Source: Arenivirga flava (GTDB lineage Bacteria > Actinomycetota > Actinomycetes > Actinomycetales > Microbacteriaceae). Taken from it: a stretch of 64,000 nt of DNA. Positions 1 through 7,798 of the stretch are shown here, piece by piece. Each line of letters starts with the position of its first letter. Position 1 is the stretch's first letter. The position numbers and the translations under genes were made by a program. The notes under the pieces were generated by a model, which did no database searches, was not told the DNA's origin, and saw nothing but the letters and a program-made list of their open reading frames with translations. Location of the stretch: the NCBI RefSeq assembly GCF_030161575.1, contig NZ_BSUL01000001.1, forward strand, positions 124,001-188,000, read 5' to 3'.

Positions 1-2
1 GG

Positions 3-1187
3 GGTGAGCTGCGAGTGGGTGGTCGAGGCGGGGTGGATGACGAGGCTGCGCACGTCGCCGATGTTCGCCAGGTGGCTGAAGAGGTCGAGGCCGTTCACGA
101 AGGCCCGGCCCGCGCCGACACCGCCCTTGAGCTCGAAGCTGAGCACGGCGCCGACGCCCTTCGGCGCGTAGCGGTTCGCCGCGGCGTACCAGGGGCTGGA
201 CGGCAGACCCGAGTAGTTGACGTCGGCCACGTCAGACTGCGCCTCGAGCCACTCGGCGATCTCCTGCGCGTTCTGCACGTGGCGCTCCACGCGCAGCGAG
301 AGCGTCTCGATGCCCTGGATGAGCGAGAACGCGCTGTCCGGCGAGATGGACGCGCCGAGGTCGCGCAGCAGCTGCACGCGGGCCTTGATGACGTACGCGA
401 TGCCGTCGCCGAGCGCGCCCGTGTAGCTGACCCCGTGGTAGGACGGGTCCGGCTCGGTGAGCCCCGGGAAGCGGTCGGCGTGCTGCGACCACGGGAACGT
501 ACCGCCGTCGACGATGACGCCGCCGATGACCGTGCCGTGACCGCCGAGGAACTTGGTGGCGGAGTGCACCACGATGTCCGCGCCGTGCTCGAACGGGCGG
601 ATGAGGTACGGCGTCGCGATCGTGTTGTCGACGATGAGCGGCACGCCCGCCTCGTGCGCGACGTCGGCGACCGCGGCGATGTCGAGGATGTTGATCTTCG
701 GGTTGCCGACCGTCTCGCCGAAGAACAGCTTCGTGTTCGGGCGCACCGCACGGCGCCACTCGTCGACGTCGTCCTGGTTCTCGACGAAGGTCGTCTCGAT
801 GCCGAGCCTCGCGAGGGTGTACTTGAACAGGTTGTAGGTGCCGCCGTAGATCGACGAGCTGGAGACGATGTGGTCGCCGGCCTGCGCGATGTTGAGGATC
901 GCGTAGGTCTCCGCCGCCTGGCCCGAGGCGACCAGCAGCGCGGCGGTGCCGCCCTCGAGGGCGGCGACCCGCTCCTCGACGACCGCCTGGGTGGGGTTCT
1001 GGATGCGCGTGTAGATGTTGCCGAACTCCGCCAGCGCGAAGAGGTTCTGCGCGTGATCGGCGTCGTCGAAGACGTAGGAGGTCGTCTTGTAGATCGGCGT
1101 CGCCCGGGCCTTCGTGACCGGGTCGGGCTGGGCGCCGCTGTGGATCTGCTTCGTCTCGAAGCGCCACTCCGTCGTGTTGTCGCTCAT
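3..1187 (-). CDS. metY: O-acetylhomoserine aminocarboxypropyltransferase / sulfhydrylase, 3' end outside window
   Basis: PLP enzyme that makes homocysteine (or cysteine) from O-acetylhomoserine (or O-acetylserine) and sulfide in methionine biosynthesis. About 395 N-terminal codons are visible; the C-terminus lies beyond base 1. The protein opens MSDNTTEWRFETKQIHSGAQ and carries the Cys/Met-metabolism PLP signature SATKFLGGHG near residue 210, whose Lys forms the Schiff base. The ATG at 1187 follows GAGGGAGCC. A sigma-70-like promoter lies upstream at 1280-1308. The length and the N-terminal motif fit the MetY rather than the MetB branch. The partner metX would be expected beyond the window edge, but that cannot be seen. 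Confidence 0.93.
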   Translation of the reverse strand, partial: MSDNTTEWRFETKQIHSGAQPDPVTKARATPIYKTTSYVFDDADHAQNLFALAEFGNIYTRIQNPTQAVVEERVAALEGGTAALLVASGQAAETYAILNIAQAGDHIVSSSSIYGGTYNLFKYTLARLGIETTFVENQDDVDEWRRAVRPNTKLFFGETVGNPKINILDIAAVADVAHEAGVPLIVDNTIATPYLIRPFEHGADIVVHSATKFLGGHGTVIGGVIVDGGTFPWSQHADRFPGLTEPDPSYHGVSYTGALGDGIAYVIKARVQLLRDLGASISPDSAFSLIQGIETLSLRVERHVQNAQEIAEWLEAQSDVADVNYSGLPSSPWYAAANRYAPKGVGAVLSFELKGGVGAGRAFVNGLDLFSHLANIGDVRSLVIHPASTTHSQLT

Positions 1188-1279
1188 GCTGGCTCCCTCG
1201 GGTGCTCTGGCCGTCTCGGGTGGATCCGGCGCGGTCTGGTCTCGCGTGCTCGGCACGCTGTCCCTCGCGCCGCGCTGCG

Positions 1280-1308
1280 AGCCTAGGCAGACGCATCCCG
1301 CCGGGCAA
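1280..1308 (-). promoter_or_regulatory. Predicted sigma-70-type promoter of metY
   Basis: On the minus strand TTGCCC (1308-1303), a 17-nt spacer and TAGGCT (1285-1280). The spacing is ideal and the leader to the metY ATG is about 90 nt. I looked for a SAM riboswitch in this leader and saw no recognisable conserved core. Confidence 0.55.
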
Positions 1309-1345
1309 TCCGGGCGACATCACGCGTCATGCGCGGCGTCGCGGG

Positions 1346-2446
1346 TCAATCCTCCCGGGGACCGGCGCCGCTCGTCGGTCGGGCGCGCGGGGCGCCGCCG
1401 CGCGGCGGCAGCCCGTCCGCGAAGAGCCAGCTCGGCCGGGGTTCGATGAGCGGCCGCACCAGCCGCGCGACGGGCTCGGTCGCCAGCGCGGCGGAGAGCG
1501 CGAGGCAGAAGGCGACCACCGGCAGCACCCACCACTGCGCGGCGGCGTCGGACTGCAGGAATCCGCTCTCCCGGATCGGGTAGAGCACGAAGGAGTGCAG
1601 CAGGTACACGACCATGGTGCGCCGCCCCAGGGCGGTGGTCCAGTTGCGGCCGCGCGGCAGCAGCACCAGGAAGGCGGCCGACAGCAGCACGGCCAGCGCC
1701 ATGAGCCCGAGACGCACGAAGCCCGCCCACCAGACGTCCTCGCCGAGCCCGTGGTAGCTCTCGCTGTAGAAGAACCAGAAACGCAGGTCGACGTCGCGGA
1801 ACGTGTCGCGGTGCGCGATCACGATCGCCGTCCACGCCGCGAGCACGATGCCGGCGAGGATGCGGATGAGGGTCGAGCCGGTCGGCCTGCGCAGCCATTC
1901 GTCCACGAGGGCGCCCTCCCGCAGCTTCCAGCCGAGCACGAAGAACGGGAGGATGCCGATCGCCCGCGAGAGCGAGAACGTCGAGTCGACGTTGGCGAAG
2001 TAGCCGACGCCCACGGAGAGCACCACCGAGATGAGCAGCGGCCAGCGCAGCAGCGCGAGGTACGGCAGCACGAGGCGGAAGATCGCGAGCGCGAGCAGGA
2101 ACCACAGCGTCCACGAGGGCTGGGACGGGTTGAACTCGCTGCTGCCCTCCACCAGGAACTGCACCAGGGTCCAGATCGACTCCATGATCACGTACGGCAG
2201 CACGATGTCGGTGAGCACCCGGCGCATCGCCTTCACGCTCGGCGGACCGGCCTTCGAGAAGTAGCCGCTGATGATGGCGAACGCCGGCATGTGGAAGGCG
2301 TAGATCACGAGGTACAGCACGAGGGCGCCGTCGAAGTCGGCGATGAGACGCTGCACGCCGTGCCCGATCACGACGAGCGTCACGCAGGCGAAGCGCGCGT
2401 TGTCCCAGAACGGCACGCGCTGCGTCTGGCTGGCGGCGGCGGTCAT
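1346..2446 (-). CDS. Acyltransferase family 3 membrane protein
   Basis: 366-aa integral membrane protein of the acyltransferase-3 family (OafA/YrhL/fucose O-acetyltransferase-like), which O-acylates cell-surface sugars or related envelope substrates. It starts FWDNARFACVTLVVIGHG, the family's N-terminal pattern with a membrane-embedded His, and then has about ten hydrophobic segments. The ATG at 2446 was chosen because the family motif begins about ten residues later; longer open frame upstream is antisense to the dehydrogenase gene. The C-terminal 30 residues are Arg/Pro-rich and cytosolic-like. It is divergent from the dehydrogenase gene. The substrate is unknown. Confidence 0.82.
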   Translation of the reverse strand: MTAAASQTQRVPFWDNARFACVTLVVIGHGVQRLIADFDGALVLYLVIYAFHMPAFAIISGYFSKAGPPSVKAMRRVLTDIVLPYVIMESIWTLVQFLVEGSSEFNPSQPSWTLWFLLALAIFRLVLPYLALLRWPLLISVVLSVGVGYFANVDSTFSLSRAIGILPFFVLGWKLREGALVDEWLRRPTGSTLIRILAGIVLAAWTAIVIAHRDTFRDVDLRFWFFYSESYHGLGEDVWWAGFVRLGLMALAVLLSAAFLVLLPRGRNWTTALGRRTMVVYLLHSFVLYPIRESGFLQSDAAAQWWVLPVVAFCLALSAALATEPVARLVRPLIEPRPSWLFADGLPPRGGAPRARPTSGAGPRED

Positions 2447-2521
2447 CTCGTTAGGGTGGCAGACAGCTGGTGGAGGGCGTGGCGCTTCCGGGCGCGCGTC
2501 GAGTGAGCGGATGGAGCGGGA

Positions 2522-3298
2522 ATGGTTCTTCGGCGTGCGGTCGTGACGGGTGCGAGCTCGGGCATCGGCGAGGCGACGGTGCGGCTGCTGCGCGAGCGCG
2601 GCTGGGAGGTGCTCGGCGTCGCGCGGCGCGCGGAGCGGCTGGCGGCGCTCGCCGAGGAGACCGGTGCCGAGGTGCTCGCCGCCGACCTGACGGTCGCGGC
2701 CGATGTCGCCGCGCTGCGCGAGCGGGTCGAGGCGTGGGGGCCGATCACGACGCTCGTCAACAACGCCGGCGGGGCGAAGGGATCGGACCGGGTCGAGGAC
2801 GGCGACGTCGACGAGTGGCGCTGGATGTACGAGATCAACGTGATCGCGCTGCAGCAGGTCACCGCGGCGCTGCTGCCGTCGCTGCGCGCCGGAGCGCGCG
2901 AGGCGGGGCACGCCGACGTGCTCAACCTCACCTCGACGGCCGGCTACTTCCCGTACGCCGGCGGCGGCGGCTACAACGCCGCGAAGTTCGCGGCCCGGGC
3001 GGTCACCGGGGCGCTGCGGCTCGAGCTGGGCGGCGAGCCGATCCGCGTCGTGGAGGTTGCGCCGGGCATGGTGCGCACCGAGGAGTTCTCGCTCACCCGC
3101 TTCGACGGCGACCGCGACAGGGCCGATGCGGTCTACGAGGGCGTCGAGCATCCGCTGCTCGCCGAGGACGTCGCCGAGGCCATCGTGCACGCCGTCGAGC
3201 TGCCCGGCCACGTGAGCAACGACCTGCTCATCGTCAAGCCGGTGGCGCAGGCCGCGATCCACCAGGTGCACCGCGATGGCCTGCGGGTCAAGGACTGA
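2522..3298 (+). CDS. SDR-family NAD(P)-dependent oxidoreductase
   Basis: 258-aa classical short-chain dehydrogenase. The Rossmann nucleotide-binding motif TGASSGIG is at residues 9-16, NNAG is near residue 80, a catalytic Ser is in LNLTSTAG, and the Tyr-Lys pair is in YNAAK near residue 150. It is close in style to the YdfG/serine-3-dehydrogenase-like group of SDRs (PGMVRTEEFSLTRF after the active site). ATG at 2522 is preceded by GGAGCGGG. The substrate cannot be read from the sequence. It stands alone, followed by the phosphoribosyltransferase after about 60 bp. Confidence 0.9.
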   Translation: MVLRRAVVTGASSGIGEATVRLLRERGWEVLGVARRAERLAALAEETGAEVLAADLTVAADVAALRERVEAWGPITTLVNNAGGAKGSDRVEDGDVDEWRWMYEINVIALQQVTAALLPSLRAGAREAGHADVLNLTSTAGYFPYAGGGGYNAAKFAARAVTGALRLELGGEPIRVVEVAPGMVRTEEFSLTRFDGDRDRADAVYEGVEHPLLAEDVAEAIVHAVELPGHVSNDLLIVKPVAQAAIHQVHRDGLRVKD

Positions 3299-3312
3299 CC
3301 GGCCGCCGCCGG

Positions 3313-3318
3313 TAGATT
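3313..3318 (+). promoter_or_regulatory. Leaderless -10 element before the short upstream ORF
   Basis: TAGATT followed six bases later by ATG at 3325. The predicted transcript starts at or next to that ATG, so the first translated frame would be the 11-codon ORF and not the phosphoribosyltransferase. Confidence 0.5.
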
Positions 3319-3324
3319 GAGCGG

Positions 3325-3360
3325 ATGCACGAGCAGGCGACGACGGGACGACGGGCATGA
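3325..3360 (+). CDS. Putative leaderless 11-aa upstream ORF coupled to the phosphoribosyltransferase
   Basis: Short frame [11 protein letters not shown] whose TGA (3358-3360) overlaps the ATG (3357) of the next gene as ATGA. The upstream TAGATT lies six bases before its ATG. The phosphoribosyltransferase ATG itself has no convincing Shine-Dalgarno. The arrangement suggests ribosomes load on the leaderless short ORF and reinitiate on the main gene. This is inference; no homology is claimed. Confidence 0.4.
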   Translation: MHEQATTGRRA

Positions 3361-3830
3361 GCGAGGAGCGGGAGGTGCTCGGCTGGGAGGAGTTCGCGGA
3401 CGCCTCGCGGGGTCTGGCGGAGCAGGTGCTGCGCAGCGGCTTCGCCCCGGACGTGGTCGTGGCGATCGCCCGCGGCGGGCTGCTGCTCAGCGGCTCGATC
3501 GCCTACGCGCTCGGCACCAAGAGCTGCGGATCGATCAACGTCGAGTTCTACACCGACGTCGAGGCGACGCTGCCGGAGCCCGTGCTGCTGCCGCCGCTGC
3601 TCGACGCGCCGTCGTTGAAGGGGCAGCGGGTGCTGCTCGTGGACGACGTGAGCGACTCCGGCCGCACCCTCAAGATGGTCGTCGGCCTCATCGAGGGCAT
3701 GGGGGCCGAGGTGCGCTCGGTCACCCTGTACTCGAAGCCCGGCACCGTGCTCGAGCCCGACTTCGTCTGGAGGCGCACCGACCGGTGGATCGTCTTCCCG
3801 TGGTCGGCGCTGCCGCCCGTCGCCGTCTGA
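3357..3830 (+). CDS. Phosphoribosyltransferase (COG2236-like)
   Basis: 157-aa type I phosphoribosyltransferase. The 5-phosphoribosyl-1-pyrophosphate motif [14 protein letters not shown] sits at about residues 94-107, preceded by the [12 protein letters not shown] strand-loop. The short hood, and a C-terminal [12 protein letters not shown] segment typical of the xanthine/hypoxanthine-like PRT group, point to purine-base salvage, but the base specificity is not determined. Its start overlaps the stop of an 11-codon ORF (ATGA), which suggests translational coupling. ung follows after seven bases, so the two are probably co-transcribed. Confidence 0.85.
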   Translation: MSEEREVLGWEEFADASRGLAEQVLRSGFAPDVVVAIARGGLLLSGSIAYALGTKSCGSINVEFYTDVEATLPEPVLLPPLLDAPSLKGQRVLLVDDVSDSGRTLKMVVGLIEGMGAEVRSVTLYSKPGTVLEPDFVWRRTDRWIVFPWSALPPVAV

Positions 3831-3837
3831 CGTCCGC

Positions 3838-4512
3838 GTGAGTCCGCAGCCGCTCTCCGAGCTCATCGACCCGGGCTGGGCGCGAGCGCTCGAGCCGGTC
3901 GCCGGCACGATCGCCGAGCTCGGCGAGTTCCTGCGCGCCGAGACCGCTGCCGGGCGCGGCTACCTGCCCGCCGGCTCGCTCGTGCTGCGCGCATTCACGT
4001 ACCCGCTCGACGCGGTGCGGGTGCTCATCGTCGGGCAGGACCCGTACCCGACGCCGGGCCACGCGATCGGGCTCTCCTTCGCGGTGGAGCCGCACGTGCG
4101 ACCGATCCCGCGCAGCCTGCAGAACATCTACCGGGAGCTGCAGAGCGATCTCGGCGTCACCCCGCCCGCGCACGGCGACCTCGGCCGCTGGAGCGAGCAG
4201 GGCGTCATGCTGCTCAACCGGGTGCTCACCGTGCAGCCGGGCGAGGCCGGATCGCATCGCAAGCGCGGTTGGGAGGCGGTGACCGAGCGGGCCATCGAGG
4301 CGCTCGTCGAGCGCGACGAGCCGCTCGTCGCCATCCTCTGGGGGGCGGATGCGGCCAAGCTGAAGCCGCTGCTGCAGGACGTGCCCGTCGTGGAGTCCGC
4401 GCATCCGAGCCCCCTCTCCGCCAGCCGCGGCTTCTTCGGGTCGCGGCCCTTCAGCCGGGCCAACGCCCTGCTCGAGGAGCTCGGCGACGACGGCATCGAC
4501 TGGCGGCTCTGA
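3838..4512 (+). CDS. ung: Uracil-DNA glycosylase, family 1
   Basis: 224-aa DNA-repair enzyme that excises uracil from DNA. Family-1 motif A is present as [10 protein letters not shown] (about residues 67-76), with the catalytic Asp, and motif B as [13 protein letters not shown] (about 189-201) with the catalytic His. The Pro in place of His after GQDPY is the usual actinobacterial variant. GTG start at 3838, seven bases after the phosphoribosyltransferase stop. Length is normal for the family. Confidence 0.95.
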   Translation: MSPQPLSELIDPGWARALEPVAGTIAELGEFLRAETAAGRGYLPAGSLVLRAFTYPLDAVRVLIVGQDPYPTPGHAIGLSFAVEPHVRPIPRSLQNIYRELQSDLGVTPPAHGDLGRWSEQGVMLLNRVLTVQPGEAGSHRKRGWEAVTERAIEALVERDEPLVAILWGADAAKLKPLLQDVPVVESAHPSPLSASRGFFGSRPFSRANALLEELGDDGIDWRL

Positions 4513-4528
4513 TGCTCGAGGAGGAGCC

Positions 4529-5182
4529 GTGCTAGAGGAGGAGTACGCGCCCCGCCGACGCCTGCCCCGGCACCTGCGGCCGAAGCCGATCCCGGAGCCG
4601 GGCTTCGCCTTCTCGCTGCGCGAGGCGCGGGCTGCCGACCTGCCGCACGTGCGCGAGATCTTCGGCCACTACGTCGAGAACTCGGCGATCACGCTGGCCG
4701 AGAAGCCCAAGACGCTGCAGGAGTGGCGGCGCACCTTCGCCTCCCTGCAGCGGCTCGGGCTGCCCTTCCTCGTCGCCGAGTCGCCGTCGCAGCAGATCAT
4801 CGGCTTCGCGCTCGGCGAGCCGTGGCAGCAGCGCGCGGGCGGCCGCTACACGGTCGAGGTCTCGATCTACCTGCGTCCCGCCTCGACCGGCAAGGGGCTC
4901 GGCAGGGCCCTGCTCGCCGAGCTCGTCACCCGCTGCCGCGCCGCGGGCGTGCGCGAGATGCTCGCCGTCATCGCCGACCGCCGGGCGGAGGGGTCGATCC
5001 GACTGCACGAGCGCGCCGGCTTCGCAGAGATCGGGCGGATGGGGCGCGTCGGCTTCAAGTTCGACCGCTGGCTCGGCACGGTGCTGCTGCAGAAGCGGCT
5101 GTCGGAGGCGGACGGCCCCGGTCCCGAGCGCTCCGGCCTCGCGCGCCTGCTGGGCCGCGCGCGACGCCCCAGGCGCGGCTGA
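4529..5182 (+). CDS. GNAT-family N-acetyltransferase (phosphinothricin-acetyltransferase-like)
   Basis: 217-aa acyl-CoA-dependent acetyltransferase. The N-terminal half has the AADLPHVREIFGHYVENSAIT pattern in two blocks typical of the Pat/Bar branch. The acetyl-CoA loop is STGKGLGRALL, followed by IRLHERAGFAEIGRM. GTG at 4529 is chosen because GAGGAGGAGCC lies just upstream. The last 30 residues are a basic, low-complexity tail. Acceptor substrate unknown; self-protection or amino-acid N-acetylation are both possible. The gene ends 41 bp before a long perfect hairpin. Confidence 0.85.
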   Translation: MLEEEYAPRRRLPRHLRPKPIPEPGFAFSLREARAADLPHVREIFGHYVENSAITLAEKPKTLQEWRRTFASLQRLGLPFLVAESPSQQIIGFALGEPWQQRAGGRYTVEVSIYLRPASTGKGLGRALLAELVTRCRAAGVREMLAVIADRRAEGSIRLHERAGFAEIGRMGRVGFKFDRWLGTVLLQKRLSEADGPGPERSGLARLLGRARRPRRG

Positions 5183-5223
5183 CGTCGCACGCGCGGGTCG
5201 CACGCTCGCGCCATGCGGCTGAT

Positions 5224-5283
5224 GCAGCACGTGAACGACTGGGCGGTACGCGGATGCGTACCGCCCAGTCGTTCACGTGCTGC
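5224..5283. terminator. 28-bp perfect hairpin, probable bidirectional terminator or palindromic element
   Basis: Arms 5224-5251 and 5256-5283 are perfect reverse complements with a 4-nt loop (GGAT). No T-run follows on either side. It lies between the converging GNAT gene and the broken ABC permease, exactly where recognisable permease sequence ends. Its unusual length and perfection set it apart from ordinary terminators. Confidence 0.7.
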
Positions 5284-5289
5284 CCTGCG

Positions 5290-5919
5290 CTGTTCGAGCG
5301 CGGCCGTGCCGACGAGCAGGAACGCCAGGCCGACGATCGCGATCATCGTGCCGGGCGCCCGCCAGCGGAAGAACACGCTCGCCATGGCCGCGCCGAAGGT
5401 GAACACCAGCAGGTGCAGGCAGACGTGGAACACGAACCTCCCGAGCGCGTCGACGTCGTGCAGCATGAGCGAGGTGAACATGCGGGTGCCCACCCGCCAG
5501 CCGCCCGTCAGCTCCTCGACCGCTCCGAGCGCGGTGTAGAGCGCGCTGTTGACGAGCGAGATGCCGAGGAAGACGACCCCGGTGCCGAGCAGGAACTCCC
5601 GGCGGGTCACGCTGAGGCCGAGCGCGAAGGGCAGCGCCGGGTTGATGGTCTGGATGGCGATCACGCCCAGGTACCAGAACATGGCCTGACCCGCCCCGGA
5701 GAACTGCACCCCCTCGGTGAAGCCGTCGTCGCCGATCGCGACGCCGGCCGCCCTCGCGAGGATGAGCGAGATCGCGATCGAGATCAGCAGCGCGGCGCCC
5801 GTGACGATCCACGGCACGAAGAGGTCGTTCCAGCCGTCGACGAGGTGCAGGCGCACCACGCCGAGCACGCGGGAGCGGCGGACGGGCCGTGCGCTCGAGA
5901 GGGTGGCGGCGGTCATCAC
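5290..5919 (-). pseudogene. ABC transporter permease remnant, C-terminus lost
   Basis: About 205 recognisable residues of a hydrophobic ABC permease-like protein (segments WIVTGAALLISIAISLILA, FALGLSVTRREFLLGTGVVF, GTMIAIVGLAFLLVG), the type that normally follows a YtrA-like GntR regulator and an ATPase. The start GTG-ATG at 5919 overlaps the upstream TGA and has AAGGAGGT before it. After residue about 205 family-like sequence stops, and the frame runs through the 28-bp hairpin and antisense into the GNAT gene, with the first stop only at 4867. I read this as a gene truncated at the hairpin. A functional shortened protein cannot be excluded. Confidence 0.6.
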
Positions 5920-6270
5920 GCCACCTCCTTCCGGTCCGCGCCCGACGTGCTGCGCACGACGAGCTCCTGCAGGCTGACGGGGAGAGGCCGAGTCCGGCGC
6001 GGGCGGCCATCTCGCGGTCCTCGCCGGTGAGCTCGCCGCGCACGGTGACGACGCTCAGGCCGCCGAGACCGGATCGGTGCAGCACGTCGCGGCCGGCGAC
6101 GAAGCCGTCCACCGCATCCGCTCGTCCGGCCACTGTGGTGGCGGCGCGACGGGCGTTCTCGGCCTCGTCGTCGATGAGGTGAGCGGCGCGCGGGCGGCGA
6201 GGCCCACGATGACGCCGACGTTCTCGATCTGCTCGGCGAGCTGCACGAAGATCGGCTTGCCCTCATCCAC
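5917..6270 (-). pseudogene. GntR regulator / ABC ATPase deletion remnant
   Basis: GTG at 6270 (AGGAG five bases upstream) begins [17 protein letters not shown], the start of YtrA-type GntR regulators. After about 25 residues the frame breaks, and a second frame reads [20 protein letters not shown] onward, which matches the C-terminal style of the BcrA-like ATPase that normally follows. A further one-base shift leads to [21 protein letters not shown] and a TGA overlapping the permease start. So the regulator's DNA-binding part and nearly the whole ATPase, including Walker motifs, are gone. The family assignment of the ATPase tail is from memory of the family, not a search. Confidence 0.6.
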
Positions 6271-6305
6271 GGATGCTCCTGGTCCACCTGTCCGGTTGAC
6301 GGGTT

Positions 6306-6316
6306 CATCAGTGATG
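6306..6316. promoter_or_regulatory. Possible relic operator CATCAGTGATG
   Basis: Perfect 5+1+5 palindrome in the divergent gap between the dead GntR gene and the amidase. YtrA-type GntR proteins bind short palindromes next to their own start, so this may be the old operator. Weak, because the length is short. Confidence 0.3.
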
Positions 6317-6350
6317 TCATGGACCAACCAGGACCGGGGTGAGAAGTCAA

Positions 6351-6356
6351 TAGGCT
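6351..6356 (+). promoter_or_regulatory. Leaderless -10 element of the amidase gene
   Basis: TAGGCT six bases before the ATG at 6363, with no Shine-Dalgarno between. Fits the TANNNT-N6-start pattern seen repeatedly in this window. Confidence 0.55.
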
Positions 6357-6362
6357 CGACGC

Positions 6363-7791
6363 ATGTTCGAACTGCATCACCTCAGCGCCAACGAGCAGTG
6401 GGACTGGCTGCACCGGGGCGAGCTCGATCCGGTCGACCTCGTCGAGCACTACCTGCGCCGGATCGAACGGCTCGACCCCGAGCTCGGCGCCTTCGCGACC
6501 GTCACCCCGGAGCTGGCGCTCGCACGGGCGCGCCGGCTGCGCGACGCCGGCATCGGCAGCACGATCCTCTGGGGCCTGCCCTTCGCCGACAAGGACCTCA
6601 CGCCGCGCGCGGGCGTGCCGATGGGCGGCGGATCGCGCCTGCTCGACGGCTACGTGCCCGAGGAGAGCGGACCGCTCGCCCAGGTGCTCGACGACGCGGG
6701 GGCGATCAGCCTCGGCAAGACCGCGGTGCCCGAGTTCGGCTTCCCCTCCTACACCGAGCCGCTCGCCGGGAGGCCCGCCCGCAACCCCTACGACCCCTCG
6801 ACGGGGGCCGGGGGTCGAGCGGCGGCGCCGCCGTCGCCGTCGCGGCAGGCATGCTGCCGTTCGCCCCCGGCTCGGACGGCGGGGGATCGGTGCGCATCCC
6901 CGCCGCCGTGACCGGCCTGGTCGGCCTCAAACCCAGCCGCGGCCTCGTGCCCGTCGGCACCGGCATGGACTCCCCGGGCGGGCTCGTCGTGCCCGGTCCG
7001 CTCGCGCGGTCGGTGGCGGATGCGGCACTGCTGCTGGAGGGCATGCTCGGTCGCGTGAACGGCCGCATCCCGCATCCGTTCGCCGTGCGCGCGCCGGAGT
7101 GGGACGGCGGCAGCCTCCTCGGCGCCGCCGTGCGCGGCGAGGGCCGCTTCAACCTCGGCGTCATGACGACGACGCCCTGGGACGAGTTCACCGACATCGT
7201 GATCGCGCCGGAGGCCGCGCAGCGCTCGAGCGGGGCGTGGCCGAACTGGCGGCCCTCGGCCACGGTGTCGAGGAGCTCGCCCTCGAACCCTCGCCCGAGT
7301 ACGCCCCGGCGTTCCGGGTGCTCTGGCAGGCGGGCGCGGCGGGGCTGCCGGCCGAGGGCGACGAGCAGCTCGCGCTGCTCGAGCCGCTCACACGGTGGCT
7401 GGTCGGCCGCGGCCGCGCGCTCGGCGCCCGGGAGCTCGCGGCGGCGCTCACGACGCTCGCGGCGTTCGAGCGCAGCGTCATCCGCCAGTTCACCCACGTC
7501 GATGCCGTGATCACGCCGTCGCTCGCCATGACGCCCCGCCCGCTCGGCTGGTACGACCCGGACGACGCGGAGGAGAACTTCGCGCAGCAGGTGCGCTACA
7601 CGCCGTTCACCTCGTTCCTCAACGTGACCGGGTTGCCCGCGATCACCCTTCCGGTGGATGTGACGGATGCGGGTCAGCCGATGGGCGTGCAGCTGATCGG
7701 CCGCCCGGGCGGCGAGGCGACGCTGCTCGCGATCGGCGCGCAGCTGGAGCGGCGCCTGCGCTGGCAGCGCCGGCATCCGCCGCAGTGGTGA
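6363..7791 (+). CDS. Amidase-signature family hydrolase, two frameshifts
   Basis: Amidase (Ser-cisSer-Lys hydrolase; AtzF/GatA-like fold) that would be about 476 aa once two single-base losses are restored. Frame one carries the catalytic Lys (GLPFADKDL) and ends in DPSTGAGG near 6815. Frame two resumes [12 protein letters not shown], holding the cis-Ser, and [11 protein letters not shown], the nucleophile region. Frame three from about 7218 gives [18 protein letters not shown] to the end ...RRHPPQW. The first break is in a run of five G that should be six. All catalytic parts survive, so sequencing error is at least as likely as a pseudogene. Substrate unknown. Confidence 0.8.
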
Positions 7792-7798
7792 GTAGCCG

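Noticed and set aside
15-1286. Long plus-strand open frame opposite metY
   Set aside because: Antisense shadow caused by high GC; the minus frame has the clear PLP-enzyme motifs and an RBS.
1188-1345. SAM riboswitch in front of metY
   Set aside because: The leader lacks any conserved SAM-I, SAM-II or SAM-IV core that I could recognise; only a promoter is supported.
1346-3358. 670-codon reading of the acyltransferase gene
   Set aside because: The first 300 codons are antisense to the dehydrogenase gene and carry no family motif; the family starts at 2446.
4867-5290. Continuation of the ABC permease frame through the hairpin and antisense to the GNAT gene
   Set aside because: No permease-like sequence there; it is mirror-frame noise from the acetyltransferase gene.
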